Positions 7,271 to 15,872 of a stretch of 41,471 nucleotides of DNA are shown here, piece by piece; the stretch's first letter is position 1; each line of letters begins with the position of its first letter. The position numbers and the translations under genes are program-made. This DNA comes from Bacteroidaceae bacterium (GTDB taxonomy: Bacteria; Bacteroidota; Bacteroidia; Bacteroidales; Bacteroidaceae), in the NCBI GenBank assembly GCA_017962495.1, contig JAGCVH010000098.1:1-41471 (forward strand). Reading direction: 5' to 3'. Under the pieces are notes generated by a model. It had not been told where the DNA came from, did no database searches, and saw only the letters and a program-made list of their open reading frames with translations.

Positions 7271-7831
7271 ATGGTAACAATTATTATTATCGTATTGGCG
7301 GTTATCGTCATTGGTTATTTTATTTCGACTCAGCGCTCGCTAGTCAATCTGGATGAACTTTGTAAGAATGCCCTGAGCCAGATCGAGGTTCAGCTAAACT
7401 CCCGTTGGGATGCCGTATTGGCTCTGGCAAAGACAGCAGCACAGTATGCCAAACACGAATCCGAAACCCTGATTGAGGTCATCCAACAGCGCCGTGGCGA
7501 ACAAGTGAACACGCCCGAGGCCGTAAACGAACAAACCTCTGCCCTCAGTCAAGTAATGGGACGACTGATTGCCATCGGTGAAGCATATCCCGAGTTGAAG
7601 GCTGCCGGCCTCTACCAGGAAGCTATGGAAGGAATGAAGCAGTACGAAGAGAACGTGCGCATGTCGCGTATGGTTTACAACGACACTGCCACCAAGATGA
7701 ATCGTATGGTTCGCCAGTGGCCTTCGAGCATCGTGGCATCCATTCTCCACTTCGTCGAAAAGGAATACTTGAAAGTAGATAGCGAAGAAAAGAAGAGTTA
7801 TCCCAACCTCGATGAAGCATTTAAGAAGTGA
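7271..7831 (+). CDS. LemA family protein
   Basis: 186 residues. An N-terminal membrane segment (about 2-20, MVTIIIIVLAVIVIGYFI) is followed by NLDELCKNALSQIEVQLNSRWDAV and long helices, the hallmark of the LemA family. LemA proteins are anchored in the membrane with a helical domain outside the cytoplasm; their role is not well defined. The gene overlaps the start of the DUF2207 gene by 20 bp. LemA beside a DUF2207 protein is a common bacterial pairing, which suggests they act together at the envelope. A possible -7 site, TAACTTTA, lies at 7234-7241. Confidence 0.92.
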   Translation: MVTIIIIVLAVIVIGYFISTQRSLVNLDELCKNALSQIEVQLNSRWDAVLALAKTAAQYAKHESETLIEVIQQRRGEQVNTPEAVNEQTSALSQVMGRLIAIGEAYPELKAAGLYQEAMEGMKQYEENVRMSRMVYNDTATKMNRMVRQWPSSIVASILHFVEKEYLKVDSEEKKSYPNLDEAFKK

Positions 7832-9446
7832 CATCGTTTTGTGGCTGATGCTGCTGGCATCGGCCACAACTGTTTTCGGGCGTCCTTATCTTAAAGATTT
7901 GAACATCCGTGTTGTGTTGCAACCGAATGGCGACGCACGGATAACAGAGACCCGACAGATGAGCATCGACTCTGAGGGAACGGAATGCTACATTGTTATC
8001 GGCAACCTTAATGACAGTGAGTTGCAGGACTTCAGTGTAACTGACGAAACGGGCAAAACCTACGAGCCACAGTCCTACTGGGACATCAACCAAAGCCGCC
8101 AGCTAAAGGCTAGTCGATGCGGCATCGTCACCAAGCACGATGGCTATGAGCTGTGCTGGGGTTTAGGAGAAAGCGGCAATCGCACCTATGTGACGCAATA
8201 CACCGTTACCAATCTGTTGCGCGGCTATCAGGATGCCGACGGCTTCAACTACATGTTTGTAGCCGAGGGCATACAACCCAGTCCACAACATGTGAGATTA
8301 GTAATCGTACCTGAAGACAGTATTCACTTTGACGCTGATAGCGTTGGCGTATGGGCATTCCGTTATAGTGGCGAAGTCCATCTTGTAGGCGACAGCATAG
8401 TGGCAGAATCCGACGAGCCCTTCAGCCAGCGTAGTGCCATGATTGTGATGGCACGCTTCCCGAAAGGTCTGTTCTCACCGGAAGTCGTTTACACAAACAG
8501 CTCTGAGACGCTGAAGGATCGTGCCTTTGAGGGTAGTGACTACACAAACGAGGTTTCTCGGGAAGATAAGATTGCCCTGGCTCTGTTTGCCCTTGCCCTT
8601 ATCCTGCTTCCGCTGTTGCTCTTGTTCAGCTATTTCTTCTATGTTTGGCGTCAGAGGCGCCGTGTGATGAAAGACCTGCTCTGGTATCGCGACCTTCCTT
8701 ATGAGGGCAACCTGCAAGCTACGAACGATGTGGTGAACGCCTATAAATATGTAGGTGCCGACTACAACAACCTGCTTTCAGCCTGCATCCTGCGCCTCAT
8801 CAACGATGGAGCCATCAGCATCAATTCTGCCATGAACACTAAGGGAAAGACGGAACAGCACTTCGTCATCCACTCCCTTCCCGAGAATAAAGACTATCCT
8901 CAGCTGTTGCGAATGGTTCATAAGATTTTCCGTGATGCAGCAGGCACAGACACCGTTCTCGAACCCAAGGAACTGCGTTCGTGGATGAATAGTCGCCACA
9001 ACCAGAGTTATGCCGACTCCTTTATCCAGACATTGCACACCAAAACGCGCATTTACCAATACCGCGACCAACAGGACGAGGTGAAGAAAGTCTTTGGCCT
9101 GCGCAAGTTCCTGAAGGAGTTCACGCTACTCGACGAGCGCAACGTTGGCGAGGTCGCATTGTGGAAAGACTATATGATCTATGCCACTCTATTCGGTATT
9201 GCCGACCAGGTCATTCGCGACATGAAGAAGATTAACCCCGAATACTTCAATATGGATCAGGTGGCCCAGCAGATGGCCAATGAAACTACTCTGCCTATGA
9301 TTCGGAGTACCATGCACCAGAGTACTGCCCGTGCTGCTATGAACAAGGCCGAACGAGAAGCTCGTGCTGCTGGTGGTGGAGGCCGTGCCTCTTGGGGCGG
9401 AGGAGGTGGATTCTCTGGCGGAGGCTTTGGAGGAGGCGTGCGTTGA
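7812..9446 (+). CDS. DUF2207 membrane protein with Gly-rich tail
   Basis: 544 residues. A signal peptide (about 1-23) precedes a beta-rich extracytoplasmic domain starting YLKDLNIRVVLQPNGDARI, the usual beginning of DUF2207. A strong membrane segment lies near residues 255-278, then a cytoplasmic region containing KDLLWYRDLPYEGN and a long C-terminal domain with VALWKDYMIYATLFGIADQV. It ends in a glycine-rich tail (GGGGGFSGGGFGGG). This is the full family architecture. The start overlaps lemA by 20 bp, indicating coupled translation. The molecular role is unknown; an envelope function with LemA is the best guess. Confidence 0.9.
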   Translation: MKHLRSDIVLWLMLLASATTVFGRPYLKDLNIRVVLQPNGDARITETRQMSIDSEGTECYIVIGNLNDSELQDFSVTDETGKTYEPQSYWDINQSRQLKASRCGIVTKHDGYELCWGLGESGNRTYVTQYTVTNLLRGYQDADGFNYMFVAEGIQPSPQHVRLVIVPEDSIHFDADSVGVWAFRYSGEVHLVGDSIVAESDEPFSQRSAMIVMARFPKGLFSPEVVYTNSSETLKDRAFEGSDYTNEVSREDKIALALFALALILLPLLLLFSYFFYVWRQRRRVMKDLLWYRDLPYEGNLQATNDVVNAYKYVGADYNNLLSACILRLINDGAISINSAMNTKGKTEQHFVIHSLPENKDYPQLLRMVHKIFRDAAGTDTVLEPKELRSWMNSRHNQSYADSFIQTLHTKTRIYQYRDQQDEVKKVFGLRKFLKEFTLLDERNVGEVALWKDYMIYATLFGIADQVIRDMKKINPEYFNMDQVAQQMANETTLPMIRSTMHQSTARAAMNKAEREARAAGGGGRASWGGGGGFSGGGFGGGVR

Positions 9447-9483
9447 AGAAGTGATGGAGTGAAGAAGTGAAAAGGATTAAGAA

Positions 9484-10158
9484 TTGAAACAAGCCTTATT
9501 CATATTATTACTGGCTATGCTGACTTCCTGCACGAAGCAGGAGGTCGGACAGCCTGAAAGCGAGAAGGCTGATGAGCAAGTAAGCATTGCCACTGTCATC
9601 AGCAAGCAATCGCGTCTCTACACCTCGGAATACATTGTCCACAAGATAGTGACCCACAACGACTTGAAACAACTTCGAGGTTCGTTCCTGGGCATGAAGT
9701 TCAAGCAAGACCTTCCTTTGGGAGACCGCAAGATTGCCATCCCCATCGACGTAACATTACAAGCATACATCGATTTCTCACAGATTCGAGAAAAGGACAT
9801 TGAGATTGTGGACGATGCCTTACACATCACCCTGCCCGACCCACGCATAGTAGTTACCTCATCTAAGGTGGACAACGAAGGCATTAAGACTCGCGTGAGC
9901 TGGCTTCGCAGTGATTTCAAAGATGCTGAGCTTACAAGCTTTACACGACAAGGTGTGGCCAGCGTCTTGCGTACGGTTCCCAAGATGGGCATTATCGAAT
10001 CTGCCAAGCGAAATGCGGCTTCCTTGCTCATCCCTCTGTTGGCGGATATGGGATACACCGAAGAACGCATTGTGGTAACTTTCCGCAAGGAGTTTGTTGA
10101 GGAAGACCTGCGCGACATTTACGATAACGAGCAGAGCACGGTAAAGATAAAGGGTTAA
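9484..10158 (+). CDS. DUF4230 lipoprotein (TTG start)
   Basis: 224 residues. The best start is TTG at 9484: it gives MKQALFILLLAMLTSC, a complete lipoprotein signal with lipobox Cys16. The first internal ATG would cut the signal in half. The body matches DUF4230: YIVHKIVTHNDLKQ, RKIAIPIDVTLQAYIDFSQI, IVDDALHITLPDPRIV, then a helical end. It would be anchored in the envelope. It follows the DUF2207 gene by 37 bp and precedes a second DUF4230 gene, so LemA, DUF2207 and both DUF4230 genes probably form one operon. Confidence 0.88.
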   Translation: MKQALFILLLAMLTSCTKQEVGQPESEKADEQVSIATVISKQSRLYTSEYIVHKIVTHNDLKQLRGSFLGMKFKQDLPLGDRKIAIPIDVTLQAYIDFSQIREKDIEIVDDALHITLPDPRIVVTSSKVDNEGIKTRVSWLRSDFKDAELTSFTRQGVASVLRTVPKMGIIESAKRNAASLLIPLLADMGYTEERIVVTFRKEFVEEDLRDIYDNEQSTVKIKG

Positions 10159-10202
10159 AGGGTTAAAAGGTTAAAAGGTTAAGAGGTTATAGGGAAAAAG
10201 AC

Positions 10203-10829
10203 GTGAAGGTGAAGAGTATATTCTCATTCTTGTATCATCATTGGCGATGGATGGTTACCATCGTCACGCTGCTTGTTGTGGCTTTTGCTCTTCGTTCTCT
10301 CTCTGTGGCAATCAAAAGCGAAGAAGGACCTGTTGCTATAACTGTTGTCTCCGACACCTGCATCAGCCTAACTCCGGCTCAGGTAACAAGCATCCGAAAG
10401 ATTGGCAAATGGGAGTTCCTGAGTATGCAAATGGAAGAAATCATCGACACCACACACAGCCGTTTCGTGCTTTCCGATGAGGAACTGGTCCGCATCTACC
10501 AAGGCACGATTCGATTGGGAGTTGACTTTAGTAAGCTCTCCGACAATTGGCTGACCATACAAGGCGATACGGCTATTCTGCATCTGCCTCGCATTCAGCA
10601 AATCAATACGAAGTTTATCGACGAAGCCCGTACAAAGACCTTCTACGAAACGGGTTCGTGGTCAGGCAAGGACAGAGAGCAGATGTACCGACGTGCCGAA
10701 CGGCGCATGAAACGCCGACTGGCTCGAAGCAATGCTTATAAATTAGCCGAGCAAAACGGACACGAACAAATGACTGCCCTCATGCAGGCATTTGGCTTCA
10801 GGACAACTATCGTTGTCTTCGATAAATAA
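10203..10829 (+). CDS. DUF4230 protein with membrane anchor (GTG start)
   Basis: 208 residues starting with GTG. A membrane segment (about 14-32, WRWMVTIVTLLVVAFALRS) precedes a second copy of the DUF4230 pattern: IRKIGKWEFLSMQMEEI, GTIRLGVDFSKL, TAILHLPRIQQI, and a basic helical region. It is a divergent paralogue of the gene before it, with a transmembrane anchor in place of the lipid. The 44-bp gap between them is a run of GGTTAAA-like 7-bp repeats. Function unknown; envelope location inferred. Confidence 0.82.
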   Translation: MKVKSIFSFLYHHWRWMVTIVTLLVVAFALRSLSVAIKSEEGPVAITVVSDTCISLTPAQVTSIRKIGKWEFLSMQMEEIIDTTHSRFVLSDEELVRIYQGTIRLGVDFSKLSDNWLTIQGDTAILHLPRIQQINTKFIDEARTKTFYETGSWSGKDREQMYRRAERRMKRRLARSNAYKLAEQNGHEQMTALMQAFGFRTTIVVFDK

Positions 10830-10840
10830 TTGCAAGTATT

Positions 10841-11809
10841 TTACGACATCCTTAGCTTCAGTCCACTCAACAGAGTATCGGGGCTGAAGTGTTGCATGGC
10901 ATACATCTCCCCGCCCATAGAGAAACCGCATCGGTCGCAGACGCCGTGCATGTAACCCATGCACTTGGGTGAACGACTGCCATCGGAGAAGATGAAGTTT
11001 GTTATCCAGCAATAGCGGTCGGTACAAAGTGTCCGTCCATCACGCATCTTCATGGCACACAAGCCCGAACGACTGTTCATAATCGGATAGCCTCGTCGCT
11101 TATAATCAATCAGTTTATCTATAAGTTCATTACGAATCTCGGGCGAGAGGAACAGTTCTTCCGTCTCACTGAAAGGCGTGTGGAAATTGACAGACACCTG
11201 ATCGATGTTGGGATTGCTGCGCACATACTCCATCACCTCATCCAAACAGGGATAGTTGCGGTTGTTCAGTACGACATTAACGCAGACAGGAGGTGCCTTT
11301 CCGTCAAGGCTTGTTCGCCATTCTCCGTAACTGCGGATGTTGTTGTCAAGTCGTTGGAAGGTTCCCTTTCCGCGAATATCGTCGTGCCACTCTCCCACTC
11401 CATCCATCGAAACCCACACCTGATCGGCATGTGTACCGATGAATGGCAACTGGGCATTGGTGGTAATCGTTACACTCCAAAAACCAATCTCATGGGCAAG
11501 GTCAACTACGTCATTGATGCGATAGGTGTGCCCTTCAACGCTCTCGTCTTTCCAAAGATAAAGTTCCCCACCCTCAAAGTCGATAAAACGCGAACCTATG
11601 CTATAACAATACTCCAGTTCCTCGCGTATCTGGGCAAGGGTCTTGATGCGCGGTGTTGCAATAGCATATACCGAACAATGGCGGCAACGCAGATTACACT
11701 GGTCGAGAATGAAGTTGACGGACTGCAAAGGAGCACGCCGACCCATAAGAGCACGAGCCTGCCACCCTGCCAAATAACTCAACTGCCTTATGCGCCTTAC
11801 CAGTGTCAT
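10841..11809 (-). CDS. Radical SAM protein with Cys-rich C-terminal domain
   Basis: 322 residues. The cluster motif CNLRCRHC (Cys38, Cys42, Cys45) binds the [4Fe-4S] cluster that cleaves S-adenosylmethionine. FIDFEGGELYLW matches the following GGE motif, and VWVSMDGVGEWHD the later strand. The C-terminus has further Cys (LCAMKMRDGRTLC, CWITNF, PKCMGYMHGVCDRCG), like a SPASM or twitch domain holding an auxiliary cluster. The start overlaps the stop of the UbiA gene by 4 bp. The substrate is unknown; a link with an isoprenoid product of the UbiA partner is plausible but only inferred. Confidence 0.88.
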   Translation of the reverse strand: MTLVRRIRQLSYLAGWQARALMGRRAPLQSVNFILDQCNLRCRHCSVYAIATPRIKTLAQIREELEYCYSIGSRFIDFEGGELYLWKDESVEGHTYRINDVVDLAHEIGFWSVTITTNAQLPFIGTHADQVWVSMDGVGEWHDDIRGKGTFQRLDNNIRSYGEWRTSLDGKAPPVCVNVVLNNRNYPCLDEVMEYVRSNPNIDQVSVNFHTPFSETEELFLSPEIRNELIDKLIDYKRRGYPIMNSRSGLCAMKMRDGRTLCTDRYCWITNFIFSDGSRSPKCMGYMHGVCDRCGFSMGGEMYAMQHFSPDTLLSGLKLRMS

Positions 11810-12831
11810 CCGATGAAATAAAGTGTTAGTTTCACCACTGCCAAGATTAAGCAGAAGCCCGTGTTAATGTTGCGCATCGTGAACCAGCGCAGCAAGTAAT
11901 AACGATTGCCTTCCTCCACCTTTTCCCAATTGTCCATCGGACCGAGCCAACGATGAGGATGGTCTGTGGGAACTTCCTCGTTACGGGCAAACTTAATCAT
12001 AGCCCACATGAGCCAAATGGCCTGTGGCAACATCAGGCATACAAAAGCATAGGCCCAATGGATATAGCCAGTAAACACGCACAACAGCACGAGCAGGAAC
12101 GGAACAAAGAGGAATATGGCGTATGCCGTAAGGCCAGCGCAATTGGTACGAAGCACTACTGCCAGTGTACTCTTATGCGAGACATCATCGACATGGCGTT
12201 CCACAAAGGAGTGGGTGTAAAGAATATTAGTTACAAACATGCCTATGGCACAGCCTAAGGCAAGGATGTGCCAAGCAAATCCGCCTTCGCTCGTGTACAA
12301 AGCACCGCAAGCCGACTGATAAACGCCACACACCAGGCAAGGACCGAAGCAGATGCCTATGACCAGTTCGCCTAATCCATGAAAGCCCAGTTTCAAAGGA
12401 GGAGCCGAATAGAAGTAGCAAAGTACGGCACTGAGGATGGCAATGCCAAGAATCCACTTGTCGAAGTCGCGTTGCCACCAGATGATAGCTCCGCAAAGCG
12501 CAGCAATGCCCATGAAGGCAGCAATGGCCCATCGCAGTTGGGACAGCGTGGTAGAACCGTCACGCAAATAAGGATACTTGTCCGTGAAGGCCTGTTCGCC
12601 CTCTTGGCGCAGTTCCTCGCGATAGTCGAGCAACTCGTCTTGCCAATCGAAATAGTCATCCAGCAGATTGCCGCCGAGGTGAACCATGCATACGCCCAGC
12701 ACAGCAAGAAGCCCCAACCATATATTAAAGCCCGTAACACCAACTGCTAAAACTACCGCCAACACACTGGGCATCAGATTTTGAGGCGCAGCAAAAGAGC
12801 GCGCATTGTACAACCAACGTTTTATGAACAT
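11806..12831 (-). CDS. UbiA-family prenyltransferase
   Basis: 341 residues with about eight or nine membrane helices. The first Asp-rich motif is NLLDDYFDWQDE (N55, D58, D59, D62) and the second is VERHVDDVSHKSTLAVVL, both needed for Mg-prenyl diphosphate binding in UbiA enzymes. These transfer a polyprenyl group to an acceptor such as a quinone precursor, haem or sugar. Lineage neighbours include MenA, but the long loop after the first motif and the coupled radical SAM gene argue for another acceptor. The gene is first of a two-gene minus-strand unit. Confidence 0.88.
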   Translation of the reverse strand: MFIKRWLYNARSFAAPQNLMPSVLAVVLAVGVTGFNIWLGLLAVLGVCMVHLGGNLLDDYFDWQDELLDYREELRQEGEQAFTDKYPYLRDGSTTLSQLRWAIAAFMGIAALCGAIIWWQRDFDKWILGIAILSAVLCYFYSAPPLKLGFHGLGELVIGICFGPCLVCGVYQSACGALYTSEGGFAWHILALGCAIGMFVTNILYTHSFVERHVDDVSHKSTLAVVLRTNCAGLTAYAIFLFVPFLLVLLCVFTGYIHWAYAFVCLMLPQAIWLMWAMIKFARNEEVPTDHPHRWLGPMDNWEKVEEGNRYYLLRWFTMRNINTGFCLILAVVKLTLYFIG

Positions 12832-12979
12832 AAATGCTAATTAAGAATTAAAAAAAATTAGAAAACGGGCGAATAGCTAACTGCGAGCATTGCACTTGGC
12901 AAAAGGCTAAAGTCATAATTGCTTTCATCCCGGCCTTAGCCCTTAGTCTTTAGTCCTCAGCCTTAAGCCCTTAAAACCA
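12832..12979. repeat. Short low-complexity spacer with CCTTAG-type repeats
   Basis: The stretch at about 12931-12975 is a run of near repeats of 6-8 bp (CCTTAGCCC, TTAGTCTTTAG, TCCTCAGCC, TTAAGCCC) between two minus-strand genes. No gene or clear hairpin was seen. It resembles the other 7-bp microsatellites in this window. Confidence 0.5.
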
Positions 12980-14482
12980 TTACAATTTTACCTTCTTTTT
13001 CACTGCCTTCGACTCGTTTTGTATGCGGTCGAGAGCTGTCACGACATAGGTATATTGAGTCTGCCCTCCATTATAAGGCAAGCGGTAAAAGGCATCGGAA
13101 GTGATGGCGAGGATGTGTGACGGGTCATTGACGTTCACCTTCTCTCCCTTAGCAAAGCGATAAACCACATACTTCGTGGCGCGGTCCATCTCCGACTTTG
13201 CCTTGGGCGATGTCCAGAACAGCACTGGGCCGTCTTGTGTCCACACCACCTTAGCCTTCTTCACCTTGCCAGGAGCTTTCTTGTCAATCCAAGGCATAGC
13301 GGGTTGCAAAGCCACATAGGGATGATACATCTGGCGCAGAACCGTGGTGTAGTTCGAAGGATTGTCAACGCAAGCCTTTGCGTACCACTGGCACGACCCC
13401 ACTACATTAGGCATTGCCCGTTGCAGGTTGTACTTCTGAAAGACCTGATGTTGCTGGGGATTCGTCGTGTCAGGGAACTTCACTGTTCGCTCGATATCTT
13501 GTCCGATAATGAGGGAGCGCTGAGGAGCGTTGTCGTTCCACCAACGAACCAAGGTCTCATAGTCTGCCGCACGATTGCCTATCTCCCAATAGAGCTGTGG
13601 CACATTGTAATCCACCCAACCCTGGCGAACCCACTCCAGCACGTCGGCATACAGGTCGTCATAGTTCTGCGTACCATTTGTCTTACTTCCACGCGGGTCA
13701 CTACTCTGATTGCGATAAATACCGAAAGGCGACACGCCGAACTTTACCCAGGGCTTAGCCGCATGTATAGTCTTATATAGGTCGTGGATGAAGAGGTTCA
13801 CGTTCTGCCGGCGCCAATCGGCACGGTTCATGTTCCCTCCATACATGGCATACGAACGGTCGTCGGGAATCTGCAAACCCGCCACTGGATAAGGATAGAA
13901 ATAATCGTCGATATGCAATCCATCGACATCATAACGACTCACGATGTCGTGTACCACCTGACAGATGTATTGACGATTTTCAGGGATACCCGGGTCAAAT
14001 AGCCACAAGCCGTCGTACTCGAAGAAGCGATCGGGATGCTGCATGTAGTACGAACTGGTGAGCGCAGGCGTCCCCTTTGTCTTGGCACGGAAGGGATTAA
14101 TCCAAGCATGCAGTTCCATGCCACGTTTGTGACACTCCTCCACCATCCACGCCAGGGGGTCCCACGCTGGGTCGGGCACTCTTCCTTGCTGACCTGTCAG
14201 ATAACGGCTCCAAGGCTCCATATTGCTCTGATATAGCGCATCGCCCTCAGCACGCACCTGAAAGAGGATTACGTTGATGTTCGACTTTTGCAACTCATCC
14301 AGTTGATAGGTCAGCGTCTGCTGCATGCGGTCACGTCCCATGCCGTTCCACTGGTTATTGACGCATTGAATCCACGCCCCGCGGAACTCGCGCTTAGGCT
14401 GAGTCTGGGCGGAAAGGGAATTGAAATTGAGACAATGAGAGAATGAGGCAATGAGGAGCAAAAAGAGCAGTTTCCGTTTCAT
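12980..14482 (-). CDS. Secreted GH10-like (GHL10/DUF187) glycoside hydrolase
   Basis: 500 residues from ATG at 14482. The frame is open to 14638, but that extension covers the promoter, and the shorter start gives a signal peptide (MKRKLLFLLLIASF, cut near SAQ). EFRGAWIQCVNNQW opens the GHL10 domain, with NVILFQVRAEGDALY, MELHAWINPF, DVDGLHIDDYFYPYP and the long TIM-barrel that follows. The C-terminal 90 residues look like an Fn3-type domain. These enzymes act on envelope or dietary glycans; the bond is not known. The signal peptide codons are themselves rich in GAG/CAAT repeats. Confidence 0.9.
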   Translation of the reverse strand: MKRKLLFLLLIASFSHCLNFNSLSAQTQPKREFRGAWIQCVNNQWNGMGRDRMQQTLTYQLDELQKSNINVILFQVRAEGDALYQSNMEPWSRYLTGQQGRVPDPAWDPLAWMVEECHKRGMELHAWINPFRAKTKGTPALTSSYYMQHPDRFFEYDGLWLFDPGIPENRQYICQVVHDIVSRYDVDGLHIDDYFYPYPVAGLQIPDDRSYAMYGGNMNRADWRRQNVNLFIHDLYKTIHAAKPWVKFGVSPFGIYRNQSSDPRGSKTNGTQNYDDLYADVLEWVRQGWVDYNVPQLYWEIGNRAADYETLVRWWNDNAPQRSLIIGQDIERTVKFPDTTNPQQHQVFQKYNLQRAMPNVVGSCQWYAKACVDNPSNYTTVLRQMYHPYVALQPAMPWIDKKAPGKVKKAKVVWTQDGPVLFWTSPKAKSEMDRATKYVVYRFAKGEKVNVNDPSHILAITSDAFYRLPYNGGQTQYTYVVTALDRIQNESKAVKKKVKL

Positions 14483-14510
14483 ACTATACCCTATTATATT
14501 ATATAGGCGA

Positions 14511-14518
14511 CAAAGATA
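14511..14518 (-). promoter_or_regulatory. -7 promoter element of the GH10-like gene
   Basis: CAAAGATA on the plus strand reads TATCTTTG on the minus strand, 28 bp before the ATG at 14482. This also shows that translation cannot begin upstream of it in a normal transcript. Confidence 0.65.
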
Positions 14519-14846
14519 CGAATAAGTGAGCAAAATGCCAAACTTTGTTTGAGGATTTCTTTCCCCGCTTCGCTCAGAAAGCGTCACCCTTCGGGATGCC
14601 GAGCGTCGAACGAGAGTATCTTCGACACGAAGTGTCAAAGTTCAAATAAGTGAGGACAGAACAAAATAAACCCGTTTATTTTTATGTCGAGCGAGAGTAG
14701 CCAAAGTTAGTGGGAACCGAGGTATATCCTATTTTCGAGCCTCTCAAGCCTCAAAGTTACGAATAAACGAGCAACCCAACCATAGGTTTATGTTTGAGCA
14801 AGCATAAAAAATAAACGTTAACCATTAAACATTAAACATTTATTCG
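14519..14846. other. Gene-free spacer with dispersed-repeat fragments and a hairpin
   Basis: No gene is visible. It contains GCGTCAC, 7 nt, GATGCCGAGCG at 14581-14605, a dispersed motif also found at 31422-31448. A hairpin with 9-bp arms AAAATAAAC (14663-14671) and GTTTATTTT (14674-14682) could terminate transcription in both directions. The end of the spacer (about 14822-14840) is an ATTAAAC heptamer run leading into a promoter. Confidence 0.6.
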
Positions 14847-14854
14847 TATCTTTG
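14847..14854 (+). promoter_or_regulatory. -7 promoter element at the head of the AT-rich island
   Basis: TATCTTTG, preceded by tandem ATTAAAC heptamers and no clear TTTG at the usual distance. Transcription would start near 14860 and enter the candidate RNA described next. Confidence 0.6.
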
Positions 14855-14859
14855 CCCTT

Positions 14860-15090
14860 GATATCAACGAAAATCGATAGCCAATGAAGTAAATAACGGA
14901 AAATTGACATAGGATGAAGCGTCCGCTTTAGTTCTTGTTTACTGAAAATCGCCAAATAGAAGTAAGCACCAAGAGTGAAAGTTCGGATGTTCACGCCGCT
15001 GGGCGTGGGCTTTTACTCGTTAATGGTGCAATGGTGTTTGGCGATACCGCAGTAAACGTAGACGAAGTAAGTAGTCCACGTTTTCTTTTT
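14860..15090 (+). ncRNA. Candidate structured leader RNA or small RNA
   Basis: Between a promoter and the first gene of the island lies about 230 nt with strong structure. A perfect 6-bp hairpin CACGCC-GCTG-GGCGTG spans 14992-15007. A terminator-like stem follows: CGTAGAC (15057-15063), 10-nt loop, GTCCACG (15074-15080, one mismatch), then TTTTCTTTTT (15081-15090). CGTGG of the first hairpin could instead pair with CCACG of the second, so two folds exclude each other. Two very short reading frames (MK at 14884 and MKRPL at 14914) precede it. I do not recognise a named family. A 70-codon ORF overlaps this region but ends in the next gene and looks spurious. Confidence 0.5.
15056..15090 (+). 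terminator. Intrinsic terminator-like hairpin upstream of the island genes
   Basis: Stem of 6 pairs in 7 positions (15057-15063 with 15074-15080) followed by a T-rich run at 15081-15090. The first island gene starts at 15144, so read-through would be needed unless a second promoter exists between. Confidence 0.55.
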
Positions 15091-15143
15091 ATGCCAATTC
15101 AAATTGTAAAATCCCCATATACGTTATACGCTTACATAGAAAA

Positions 15144-15866
15144 ATGAATAAAGAACTTCAATTATATTACAATAAGACTTCAAGAGAATTTACGATTACC
15201 CCCTCTGTCAATACTATAAAAATATATGATACACATAATAGAGAAGGATTTGTAAATGGAAGAGATGAATTTGTGCAAGACCAATTTAGATTTGTAATAC
15301 AAAGTAACTTCTATCCCAAATCCCCTAAAAGGCAATATGTCAGTGTAAATATATATATTAATGAGGTGCTTTTATTACCTCTTTCCATGTCATATAGGCC
15401 TAATATAAAATGGTGGCGATATAATTTAATAGAGAATATATTTTTTTCAGAGTATAACAGACATAGTGGGAAGGTTATTGTTTATCCTAAGGCACCATCA
15501 ACAATCGTCCAACTGACAGATGATATCAATTGGGAGGTATTACTTTTAGGAATTTGTGATATATGCAACAATTATAGAGAGTGGATCTCAAACGAAGTTA
15601 ATATTATTGCAAATAAGATAGCAGAACTTCCACATTTAGATTGGAGAAGGATTTCTGAAGTGATATCTATGATGCGTATTTACGATAAAATTGCCCCAGA
15701 TATTATAACCTCGTATCATCCTTTGCTGGATAATATAGTCTTGGATGCGATGAAGGAATTTTGCGAACACATAAAGAATAATACCTTTGAAACAGAAAGA
15801 CAACAATTTCTGAAAGAAGGAGAAGTAATTTGGCAATACATAAAAGATTATATTTTTAAGAAATAA
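15144..15866 (+). CDS. Unrecognised 240-residue protein (AT-rich island)
   Basis: I do not recognise this protein. It has no signal peptide or membrane segment. The first 120 residues look beta-rich (SREFTITPSVNTIKIYD, RFVIQSNFYP, QYVSVNIYINEVLLLPLS), and the rest is mostly helical with NWEVLLLGICDICNNYREW and a long C-terminal helix. The codons are strongly A/T-biased: one 60-base line (15301-15360) has 17 G or C, against 30 in a line of the RNase G gene. The next gene begins 6 bp after the stop, so it is the first of an operon. It could be the cytoplasmic member of an accessory system. Confidence 0.75.
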   Translation: MNKELQLYYNKTSREFTITPSVNTIKIYDTHNREGFVNGRDEFVQDQFRFVIQSNFYPKSPKRQYVSVNIYINEVLLLPLSMSYRPNIKWWRYNLIENIFFSEYNRHSGKVIVYPKAPSTIVQLTDDINWEVLLLGICDICNNYREWISNEVNIIANKIAELPHLDWRRISEVISMMRIYDKIAPDIITSYHPLLDNIVLDAMKEFCEHIKNNTFETERQQFLKEGEVIWQYIKDYIFKK

Positions 15867-15872
15867 TAAATT

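Noticed and set aside
14935-15147. 70-codon ORF before the AT-rich island
   Set aside because: It overlaps the RNA hairpins and terminator and ends inside the start of the next gene; no recognisable protein features.
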